From contig NC_054878.1 in assembly GCF_018320785.1 (NCBI RefSeq), positions 48,318,061-48,382,060 of the forward strand: a DNA stretch of 64,000 nt. Direction: 5' to 3'. The stretch is from Cheilinus undulatus (lineage: Eukaryota > Chordata > Actinopteri > Labriformes > Labridae). The stretch's first letter is position 1, and each line of letters begins with the position of its first letter. This document shows, one piece after another, positions 58,301-64,000 of this stretch. Position numbers and translations under genes: made by a program. Below the pieces are notes generated by a model. It was not told the DNA's origin. It ran no database searches and saw only the letters and a list, made by a program, of their open reading frames with translations.

Positions 58301-61300
58301 CAGTACACGCTTACGGATCTGAGTACAAATCATGCAAATCATACAAATGTTGCAAAAGTCACGTGTGTACGACAGCCAACTGAGAGGCAGATTCTGAACC
58401 AAAATGAACTAAGTCCACAATTACAAATTGGTCTACATATTTGCAGATAAGTGCACACATTTGTGGATTTGTGCACACATTTGCAGATCTGTACACGCAT
58501 TTGTGGATTTGTGCAAATATTTGTTGATTTATGTGCAGACCTTTGTACGCATTTGCAAATATTTTTGCAACAATAATAGCTCCATACAGAAGCATGGTTT
58601 AAATTAGAATTTTCATGGTCTTACTTCATCGCTGTGACAGAACATCGGAGTGAAGACTTTCTCCAACAGAGACAGGACGTGCTCATACGCCTCAAACAGG
58701 CAACGCATCGTCTGTAGCTTCACCACACTGCTGTACGGACCTTTAGCAACTGACAGGGAGAAAGACAGAGTCTGTGGTTAATATCCTAAAGAAAAGTCAT
58801 TAATTTACAGATTTAGGTAACAAGGTTTTAAGGTTGGAGGCATATTTTAACTACACATATAAACAACTTTCAGCCATGCATCCATGTCTGCATGTGCTCT
58901 AGTTTAGTTAATATCTGATGATTATTTTGACATTATAATGAAATTTAAATACAGAGGCATCGTGGGGATCTTTTCAGTTTCCAACAGCTGCTGTAAAAAT
59001 CACCAGCTAAAAATCAGCAGTCAACTGGTGAATGATACCAGGACCACTACATCTATCTGTTCTGTCTGCTGGTCATCAGTCTGAGCTGATCTGATGAGTC
59101 TGATCCATGAATGAATACTGTAATAACTAGAGCCCGACCGATATGGGATTTTTGGGGCCAATGTCAATACCAATATAGGGGGCTAAAAAAAGCTGATATC
59201 CGATATATCGGCCGATATATGAAAAAAGAACATTTATATACACAAGATATATATAAACACAAATGTGGACATGTGAATCAACAGTGGCATTTATCATTGT
59301 TTATCTCACAAAGATGCAACTTAGACAACGTTAAAACGCTGTAACAAGCTCTCTAAAACTTGCGTGAAAAAACTAGCATACTCTCCTTGATGTTCCTAAC
59401 AGCATGTTTCCGTGAGGACGTTATTGTCATGGGGCACTGTTATCTTATTTTATAAAGCCACAGCTTACCATGGAGTAAAATAATTGCAGTCTTTCTCGCG
59501 TTTCTCTGGTCTTAGGCCTCTTCTCTGCTGCAGCCGAGTGATTCTGACTGCAGCAGGGACTGCTGTGCGAGGACTGGGCTGCCTGAGTGCGTAGGGACAG
59601 GGAGGGACCCACGGCAGCACCCGCTGCTCACTGAGAGGAGCAACAACGATACGTGCTTTCACGTCAGAGTCTCCATAACCCTCCAGTAACACCAGAAAAA
59701 GTCGCTAGATTTGTCGCTAGTTGCTTTTTTGAAAAGAGTCGCTAGAGGGGTCTGAAAACTCACTAAATATAGCGACAAAGTCGCTAAGTTGGCACTGAGT
59801 GGGGGAGAGCTGCTGCTGAACTCTGTGTGTGAGGGGGAGGGGCCAGGCACTTGGGCTGAGTTCAGCAGAGACAGACAGGAGCAGAGCGCAGCAAGAAGTT
59901 AACATATCGGCTACATATCGGCCTCCAGTAGCACACATGATTGCCAGGGTCACATATATTTAACGCTATAAAGTTACTTGACATGTACACAAATGCAAAT
60001 TTAAACAGCAGGTTAGTCTCCAGCCTTTTAGGTTAAATAGACAGAGAGCATCTTAACAGTAGCATGTCTATGCTGCGATTCTGTAAAAGACTCACTGTTC
60101 CTGATCTCCTCCACGATGAACTGGTCAAAGCTGATCTTGTCAATGCTCTCATCCAGACAGTAGGTCTCGTAGATGTGAACCACCTCGCCGTGCAGACGCT
60201 GCAGCTCAGAGTCGCTCAGCTCTGGACTCAGGATCTTATCGTTAAACTCCTCTGGAGGAAACACAGGCAGGTTTTTATTACAGCGAGCTGGAATCAGATA
60301 TTTAGCTTTAAGAATAACTGCCATATTTCCTAATTTACATTTAAACTGAAGCTTAAAAATGTGCATGTTCATCCACGACAGGAGGCCTGCTGTGGTCAGA
60401 CATTCATTCATTGTCTTCATTACAATCATTTCATCTTTCTAGTTAACCATAAAATCACAATGCATCAGGATGGTTGCATGCAAGTGCTCTATATTACAGC
60501 ATGTAGCTACTTCCAAACAAACAGTCAGATAAATATAAACTCTCTTTTTTATTTAATAATATCAATAAGTCCTGCTATCAACTCCTGCATTGGCTGAACA
60601 CATAAACCAAGCGGTTAACTTGTTCAGTGGATCATCCATCTTCATCTAACCAGGAAACAACGTCCATGTATCTGCTAGCTAACATGCTAACTGCAATGGG
60701 TGACTGTCTGATGCTGTAAAAATATCTGATGCACGACCAACTGTTGCTATCTAAAAGAATTTTTTTAGATGTAAGCAATGAAATATAGACAACTCTCCTG
60801 ATACAAAGGGCTTTATACATTAAGTTTGATTTGATAATTCAGGGCATGCAATAGAAATCTGTTTCAACATAAACACTTTTTACATAATAAACTAAAATAA
60901 CAGTAAATCTAGAGGTCTGTATATTCTCCTAAAATATCTCTCCTCTCGTCTGAGTGTCTTCATGCTTCTCTAATTGGAAGAACTACAATGCAAGGAGAAA
61001 ACTCAAGCGAAAGACTTGTGGACTCAGTTTAAGAGACCTGGGACAAGACCTCGTAGCAGGATTCAGGCTCAGTGGTCACATGTCAAGAGCACAGACAGTT
61101 GTAAAATACAACTGAACAACAGGACTGCAGGACTTAGGAGAAAAAAGATCAGACGACCATCTACCATACAGTCTGGCTGTATTCTACTGTCCTGCTTCCA
61201 TCAGTCTTTCTAGCGGTCTTCCTTTTGCCCCAATCCATGTGAGTGCAGCATAAATACTGTAATGAGTAAACATCATCTACAATTTTGTAAAATATTCAAA

Positions 61301-63187
61301 CACCAGTATTGTAAAGCTTCCATTAAACAGTAGGAACATTTCTGAAACATCCTTCCAAAGATCATTAAGGAGAAAACATCAAACCTGTCCTGCAGTACAT
61401 GGTGCCTCTCAGAGGTTAAAAAACAATTAAAACTCGATGATCAGATGAAGACTAATGGCTTTTCTTACCCACAGTGAGGCAGAACTGCAGCACGTGTACG
61501 GCTCCTTCCTGCTTTAAGAAGTTCATGAATCGGAAGAGGAGATCTTGATCGTCCCGGATCTCCTTCAGCTCCAACTTCAGCACCTGCTTAAACAAGGGAG
61601 ATTTTTTCATCATTGCACCAAGCAGTGTTGGAAAATACATATATATATGTATATAATCATGTAAAAACAGGGGAGAGGACAGATATGTACAAGAGGACAG
61701 CTAGAACTAACACCTAGCAGTTAAGTGTTATAAGATCATATTCCAGACAGTAAAACTAAGGGTGCGTTCACAGCTAACCAGTCTGGTTTGACTGAAACAA
61801 ACTCAACTTCATTTGCAGCATTAACTCAGTTTGTTTGCAGCGTTAGGTTTGCTCATGTGTGACACAATAATAACGTTAGATTAAATCAAATCTATGTTCT
61901 ATTTCAAAAATATAAATAAAGAGTGTGAAGAGTCTGGACCCTTTATTTAAGTCATATACTCACAGACGGCTTCTTGTTGCTGGCATTGGCATATTTCTGT
62001 AAAAATGGGACCAGGGCAGACGGAGGTTCAGTCGCTGGTTCAGGCTGGAGACACGGGGGATTACAAAGGGACAGACGTCAGAGATCAGTCAGATCCAATG
62101 AGGGCATAATACAATAAAGTCAATCAATAAAACAACAGAGAGCTTCCATCTAAAACTAAACACCAGATAGATTCAGTTCTGCTGATCCAAATGTCTTAAA
62201 AAGCATTATTATTTCTAAAATTGTGTTTACTTACTGGTGTGTCATCTACAAATATTAGCACCATAAAGTTCACCGTATCCTGTAAAACAGAGACAGATAA
62301 GGGTTATTCAATCCAGATTAAACTGACTTTGAGTCTTCTAAACCCTTCAGAGCTGTGTTCAAAATTCAGAGAGGAAAACTGATTTTTTATTATTTAATAA
62401 GTTATGTTCCACATTATCACAAACTTCTATAGGACCCCTGTCTAAATATGGACGATAATCCAGCATATTTAAAGGCTTTTCAATTACAACACTGCAGCTA
62501 TAAATATGTAGCTATATAAAATAGAAAGTAAATGAAGCTGAAAATCTTCAGCCGTAGTCTGATAATGTGATGGTGTTAAATAACAGGACCGGATTAGGGC
62601 CACTGGAAAACCCTAGAATTCTGAGATAATAGTCAGAATTACGTCTTTAATCTCAGAATTTTGACTGTAATCTCTGATTTCTGTCTTTAATCTCAGAAAT
62701 GGAAAAAAATGCACGTCAAAAAAGTTAGTATGCTGTGGACCTAATCCTCTTCCATTCTAAATAAACACTGAGAATTACAGATTCTGTACTGTTATCTAAA
62801 CTTTTTTCACATCAGTGAACAAACATCTTCTACTGACCGGGTCAGCCATGAAATCCATTGTTGGTAAAACGACGGATCCCGCCATCACCTCCCGCATCAA
62901 CAGAGCCAGAGACCTGAGCAGACGAGGCAGAGCACGCTCAGAAATAGAATCTACTACAGAACGATTATTAGAATAAACCCAGTGATTAATGCATTCCAGA
63001 TGGTCCTTATGCTGGTCCTTGTCTCTTTACCTGCAGTCTGTGGCTTTTGGAGGCATGACGAAGGGGAACAACATCTCAGTCAGCTTCCTCAGGTACAGCA
63101 GCTCGTCTTTGCGGCTGCGCAGAGCGATGTGGAGGTCCGGACCGTATTCATCCAATCCTGCCTGCTGTAGACCTTCCAGACTGTTCA
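40276..63187 (-). CDS. snx14: Sorting nexin 14, 5'-partial, 22 exons
   Basis: Known role: an ER-anchored RGS-PX protein at ER, lipid-droplet and endolysosomal contacts; loss in humans causes a recessive cerebellar ataxia (SCAR20). Seen: 22 - strand exons join in frame to 2180 nt, about 726 residues and a stop. Order: the end of the PXA domain ([18 protein letters not shown]), an RGS domain ([17 protein letters not shown] to [10 protein letters not shown]), a linker with [18 protein letters not shown], a PX domain ([43 protein letters not shown]), and the C-terminal nexin domain (DYMMYVG to [14 protein letters not shown]). Exons: 63031-63187, 62838-62913, 62235-62279, 61964-62044, 61469-61583, 60096-60251, 58625-58749, 55764-55822, 54259-54285, 53500-53632, 52248-52434, 51619-51702, 51372-51472, 51095-51206, 48356-48396, 48147-48266, 47693-47816, 46499-46663, 46184-46279, 44496-44587, 44148-44204, 40276-40302. 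Roughly the first 190-200 residues lie beyond 64000. Confidence 0.96.
40383..41114. mobile_element. Non-autonomous TIR element in the last snx14 intron
   Basis: ACAATTTCCCCATAGGACGA at the left and ACAATTTCCATATACAGTGT inverted from the right align as terminal repeats, both followed by GTGCCGCA. CpG-rich interior, non-coding, superfamily uncertain. Confidence 0.55.
41115..41809 (-). other. snx14: snx14 last intron, nothing recognised
   Basis: AT-rich non-coding sequence. Confidence 0.5.
41818..44133. mobile_element. Satellite-bearing hAT (family C) abutting an snx14 splice donor
   Basis: Starts CACTGATCACCAACTGGTGG and ends ACTTGATGACCCCTG, flanked by CTCTACAT (41810-41817) and CTCTACAG (44134-44141). 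A-rich minisatellite at 43640-44090. A 1.56 kb hAT is nested in it. Confidence 0.9.
41963..43523. mobile_element. hAT element (TAGGGCTGTCACG ends), nested
   Basis: TAGGGCTGTCACGATATC and, from the right, TAGGGCTGTCACGGTGTACC are the terminal repeats; exact 8-bp duplication GTCTGCAG (41955-41962 and 43524-43531). 1561 bp without a transposase frame. Confidence 0.93.
44148..44204 (-). CDS. snx14: snx14 penultimate exon
   Basis: Encodes [19 protein letters not shown] after CCCTTCTCAG. The donor hexamer GTAAAC (44142-44147) is directly followed by the target-site duplication of a hAT insertion (44134-44141), so almost the whole last intron is transposon or DNA beyond it. Confidence 0.94.
44496..44587 (-). 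CDS. snx14: snx14 exon: C-terminal nexin domain
   Basis: Encodes [19 protein letters not shown] and [11 protein letters not shown]. Acceptor GTGATTGCAG, donor GTGCAC (weak beyond the GT). Phase 0 exit. Confidence 0.94.
45011..46088 (+). mobile_element. Satellite-bearing hAT (family A) in an snx14 intron
   Basis: Starts CAGTGCTTCTCAACCTTGGG and ends AAAGGTTGAGAACCACTG; flanks TTTTACAG (45003-45010) and TTCTACAG (46089-46096). T-rich minisatellite interior, then a conserved right part with 'GTACAGTGGGGGTCCCCAGT'. Confidence 0.92.
46184..46279 (-). CDS. snx14: snx14 exon: C-terminal nexin domain
   Basis: Encodes [17 protein letters not shown] and [13 protein letters not shown]. The CEN and TFEEMM blocks match the family. 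Donor GTCAGT; a hAT element ends about 95 bp downstream of it, at 46088. Confidence 0.94.
46499..46663 (-). CDS. snx14: snx14 exon: C-terminal nexin domain
   Basis: Encodes [37 protein letters not shown] and [18 protein letters not shown]. Acceptor GATTGACAG, donor GTGGGC, phase 1. Confidence 0.95.
46664..47692 (-). repeat. snx14: snx14 intron with ATCC microsatellite
   Basis: An impure (ATCC)n tract spans about 47110-47355 and produces spurious H-P-S-I open frames. A fragment of the TGTAAAA-ended element is at 47455-47545, and a Tc1-type end ('TTTTTTGGAATTGGGGTTG') at about 47615. Confidence 0.85.
47693..47816 (-). CDS. snx14: snx14 exon: start of C-terminal nexin domain
   Basis: Encodes [19 protein letters not shown] and [20 protein letters not shown]. 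Acceptor GACCTGCAG, donor GTAAGT. Confidence 0.95.
48147..48266 (-). CDS. snx14: snx14 exon: PX to C-domain linker
   Basis: Encodes [20 protein letters not shown] and [16 protein letters not shown]. Phase 0 at both ends; donor GTAAAA. Confidence 0.95.
48356..48396 (-). CDS. snx14: snx14 short exon (41 nt)
   Basis: Encodes [14 protein letters not shown], joining the PX domain to the C-terminal region. Acceptor TATCTTCCAG, donor GTGGGC. Confidence 0.92.
48397..49030 (-). other. snx14: snx14 intron, nothing recognised
   Basis: Ordinary intron sequence upstream of the next hAT. Confidence 0.5.
49039..49714 (+). mobile_element. Satellite-bearing hAT (family A), right end degraded
   Basis: Starts CAGTGGTTCTCAACCTTGGG; the right end is reduced to CTTACCACTG; flanks CTGTTCAT and CTGTAGAT match at 6 of 8. 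T-rich minisatellite interior. Confidence 0.75.
49954..51020. mobile_element. hAT element (TAGNGCTGTTA ends)
   Basis: TAGTGCTGTTACTCGATTAA at the left and, inverted from the right, TGGGGCTGTTAACATTGACG with 'GTGATTAATC' text in both are hAT terminal regions common in fish. The target duplication is poor (TATAAAAC and TGTAAACG). Non-coding. Confidence 0.7.
51095..51206 (-). CDS. snx14: snx14 exon: PX domain end
   Basis: Encodes [19 protein letters not shown] and [12 protein letters not shown]. Donor GTAAGT in phase 1. A hAT element ends 75 bp past the exon, at 51020. Confidence 0.95.
51372..51472 (-). CDS. snx14: snx14 exon: PX domain proline loop
   Basis: Encodes [20 protein letters not shown] and [22 protein letters not shown] is the PX loop that contacts membrane lipid in the family. 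Confidence 0.95.
51619..51702 (-). CDS. snx14: snx14 exon: PX domain, lipid-binding helix region
   Basis: Encodes [20 protein letters not shown] and ESKLTEFHG. The FRRYLEF stretch is the PX R-(R/Y) motif region. Acceptor TCTCGTAG, donor GTAATG. Confidence 0.95.
51703..52247 (-). other. snx14: snx14 intron, nothing recognised
   Basis: Non-coding between exons. Confidence 0.5.
52248..52434 (-). CDS. snx14: snx14 exon: acidic linker and PX start
   Basis: Encodes [36 protein letters not shown] and [16 protein letters not shown]. The latter starts the PX domain. GC-rich with third-position C/G bias relative to the flanking introns. Confidence 0.95.
52435..53499 (-). other. snx14: snx14 intron, nothing assigned
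   Basis: 52770-53320 has overlapping open frames on both strands without recognisable domains; an unclassified repeat is possible. Confidence 0.45.
53500..53632 (-). CDS. snx14: snx14 exon: conserved linker before PX
   Basis: Encodes [20 protein letters not shown] and [20 protein letters not shown]. The [11 protein letters not shown] block is almost invariant in SNX14. Phase 0 exit at GTGAGA. Confidence 0.95.
53633..54258 (-). other. snx14: snx14 intron, nothing recognised
   Basis: Non-coding. Confidence 0.5.
54259..54285 (-). CDS. snx14: snx14 microexon (27 nt)
   Basis: Reads [10 protein letters not shown] across its junctions, between TTATTCCAG and GTAAGT. It takes the place of the mammalian GSLSLDDFR segment. 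Being 27 nt and symmetric, it can be skipped without frame loss and is a candidate alternative exon. Confidence 0.85.
54373..55431 (-). pseudogene. Tc1/mariner element with degraded transposase
   Basis: Inverted ends: CACTTTATGGACAAAAGTAT at the left and CAATGAATGGACAAAAGTAT inverted from the right. The - strand frame 54793-54533 includes [19 protein letters not shown] and [11 protein letters not shown], the second catalytic aspartate region, followed by broken text. It is related to, but clearly distinct from, the element at 28373-29613. Confidence 0.88.
55764..55822 (-). CDS. snx14: snx14 exon: RGS-PX linker, first part
   Basis: Encodes [19 protein letters not shown] and ends in phase 2 before a GTTTGT donor. 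Acceptor TGTTTTCAG. Confidence 0.94.
56820..56890 (+). other. tRNA-like sequence, left arm of palindrome
   Basis: Has a box-A-like GTGGCTGAGTGGTAACATC and box-B-like GGGTTCGAATC at tRNA spacing, resembling the head of a serine-type tRNA. The acceptor and anticodon stems do not pair well, so it is a tRNA-derived relic, not a working tRNA. Confidence 0.65.
57859..57929 (-). other. tRNA-like sequence, right arm of palindrome
   Basis: Identical over all 71 bases to the left-arm copy at 56820-56890, in opposite orientation, although the arms around it have diverged. Confidence 0.65.
58625..58749 (-). CDS. snx14: snx14 exon: RGS domain end
   Basis: Encodes [33 protein letters not shown] and TPMFCHSDE. 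Its donor (GTAAGA) lies only about 35 bp from the outer end of the giant palindrome at 55989-58588. Confidence 0.96.
58750..59127 (-). other. snx14: snx14 intron, nothing recognised
   Basis: Non-coding. Confidence 0.5.
59128..59950. mobile_element. hAT-like element (TAGAGCCCGACCGATATG start), right end lost
   Basis: The left end TAGAGCCCGACCGATATGGG and the following 'CCGATATATCGGCCGATATA' palindromes are typical of a widespread fish hAT family. 'CATATCGGCTACATATCGG' near 59905 is probably the degraded right subterminal region. A GTCGCTAG-rich stretch lies at 59699-59790. Confidence 0.65.
60096..60251 (-). CDS. snx14: snx14 exon: RGS domain middle
   Basis: Encodes [18 protein letters not shown] and [20 protein letters not shown]. 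Acceptor TTCCTCCAG, donor GTGAGT. Strong match to the RGS core of the family. Confidence 0.96.
60252..61468 (-). other. snx14: snx14 intron, nothing recognised
   Basis: AT-rich intron with no clear repeat. Confidence 0.5.
61469..61583 (-). CDS. snx14: snx14 exon: RGS domain start
   Basis: Encodes [18 protein letters not shown] and [19 protein letters not shown], nearly identical to mammalian SNX14. Acceptor TTTAAGCAG, donor GTAAGA, ending in phase 1. Confidence 0.96.
61964..62044 (-). CDS. snx14: snx14 exon: PXA-RGS linker
   Basis: Encodes 27 residues including [19 protein letters not shown] and ends NKKPS. Phase 0 at both ends, donor GTGAGT. Proline-rich start, then the family's LVPFLQK motif. 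Confidence 0.93.
62235..62279 (-). CDS. snx14: snx14 short exon (45 nt)
   Basis: Encodes the 15 residues [15 protein letters not shown] between TTTACAG and GTAAGT. The human equivalent has a similar I-F-I-D-D core. Symmetric, so skipping it would keep the frame. Confidence 0.92.
62280..62837 (-). other. snx14: snx14 intron, nothing recognised
   Basis: Contains 'CTCAGAATT' and 'TTTAATCTCAGA' repeats at about 62620-62700, otherwise featureless. Confidence 0.5.
62838..62913 (-). CDS. snx14: snx14 exon: PXA C-terminal segment
   Basis: Encodes [18 protein letters not shown] and MDFMADP after a TGCTCAG acceptor. Donor GTCAGT is slightly unusual but phases match on both sides. Confidence 0.93.
63031..63187 (-). 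CDS. snx14: snx14 exon: end of PXA domain (first in window)
   Basis: Entered after CTCCGCAG in phase 1. Encodes [33 protein letters not shown] and [14 protein letters not shown], matching the late PXA region. Donor GTAAAG. No further upstream exon was recognised between 63188 and 64000. Confidence 0.94.
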
Positions 63188-64000
63188 CTGCGGAGACACC
63201 ATAGTATATTCACACCTGTATGTCCATGCACACAGTTAACAAAGTTTCATGAACTCTGTTTCTATAATGCAATAGCAGGATCTAGAGCTGTTTTGGGCTT
63301 TGAGAGAACAAGCAGTAATCCTTAAAGCTTTGAGTGGATAAACCTCAATGAGTAGTGATATGATATAACAGGGCTTCAGTTAGCAGCTGATGTTCTCCGT
63401 CAGTCACAGAAGCAGAAGTTTAACTGGTGCTGGATTAACGTGATGTTAAAGTTAGCTAATAAACCTTGAAGGGAAAGAGACAGAATAATGACGTGTCATT
63501 CATGAATGAGCCTGTTCAACGAGATATACAACAGGAGCTGACACCCATTTTTGAGGCAGCTTCTTTTTTTAATCCACATTTAAAAACCCAAACTGGTACC
63601 AAATGAAGAGCAGCTCTTATAACTGAGCTGAGCCAGATCTCTAAAAAGAGATGGACTTCTCATCACATCAGGCAATCAACATAGATTAGGTTTTACTGGA
63701 CAAACTGGAGTGAACAAACCGGACCGCTTGGTGGAATTGGACCACATGCTAGCGCTGCCTCACTCCGCCTCCGCAGAACAAAGATGGAGGTATTTAATCC
63801 ATGTCTGCTGCTCTTTCTATAGGAGCTTTTAATTTTTACCCTCTGCCTGAATTTGCTGCTTCTTTTTCTGACTGAAAAGCAGCTCAGTTTCAAACCCTGG
63901 CATTATGATGCCAGAAATCACTTCCTGCCCTTGAAGTTTTTTTGTTGTGATGTGACGTTATCTGCAAACATCCCACCAGTCTCTAAGTACTGCTTAAAAC
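63188..64000 (-). other. snx14: snx14 intron continuing past the window edge
   Basis: No exon encoding the expected preceding PXA residues was found here. A 66-codon - strand frame at 63693-63893 does not resemble SNX14. Confidence 0.55.

Larger units (their letters stand above)
55989..58588. mobile_element. Giant foldback (palindromic) element in an snx14 intron
   Basis: The left arm (about 55989-57270) and right arm (about 57468-58588) are imperfect inverted copies of each other, with a spacer of about 200 bp. Outer ends are TATGGAGCTATTATTGTTGC and its complement; inner ends meet at 'GACTCTTTTTGTCC' and its complement. Each arm has, from the outside in: a short-period array of 'CACAAATNTGTGCACAGATC'-like units, about 200 bp of unique text, a tRNA-like sequence, and a segment by the loop. 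The arms differ by small indels and substitutions. No transposase was seen. Confidence 0.92.

Overview
The window is ray-finned fish (teleost-type) genomic DNA. It holds two split vertebrate genes in tail-to-tail orientation, with typical GT..AG introns, and it is crowded with fish-type DNA transposons (hAT, Tc1/mariner, TTAA-target elements), one LINE and minisatellites. No bacterial-style operon, rRNA gene, intact tRNA or CRISPR array was seen.

Gene 1 is nt5e (ecto-5'-nucleotidase, CD73) on the + strand. Nine coding exons between 7111 and 31413 join in frame to a complete 583-residue protein with signal peptide, all metal-binding motifs and a C-terminal GPI-type tail. Gene 2 is snx14 (sorting nexin 14) on the - strand. 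Twenty-two exons between 63187 and 40276 encode about 726 residues, from the late PXA domain through the RGS, PX and C-terminal nexin domains to the stop. Its 5' exons (membrane anchor, start of PXA) lie beyond 64000. The NT5E-SNX14 convergent pair is also adjacent in mammals, so the locus is conserved while its introns are not.

Layout: 1-7110 is upstream of nt5e, with a CTCF-like site, nested hAT copies, two Tc1 relics and a tRNA-related SINE-like repeat. 7462-24359 is the 16.9 kb nt5e intron 1. It contains a degenerate minisatellite block, a TIR element, a roughly 5.3 kb array of a 31-bp unit, and a three-layer nest in which a LINE sits in a hAT that sits in a second hAT, both hATs with 8-bp target duplications. 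24360-31413 holds nt5e exons 2-9, with a 23-bp VNTR, a Tc1 element and a hAT in the introns. 31414-40275 is intergenic and full of nested transposons. 40276-64000 is snx14, whose introns hold several hATs, a Tc1 relic and a 2.6 kb giant palindrome with an identical tRNA-like sequence in each arm.

The main theme is that several different non-autonomous hAT families here carry the same kind of internal minisatellite ('TTTTTGCCACTTTT'-like units). In one copy this has apparently grown into a satellite array with higher-order structure inside an nt5e intron. All functional calls are from reading the sequence and from family knowledge; no database search was run.
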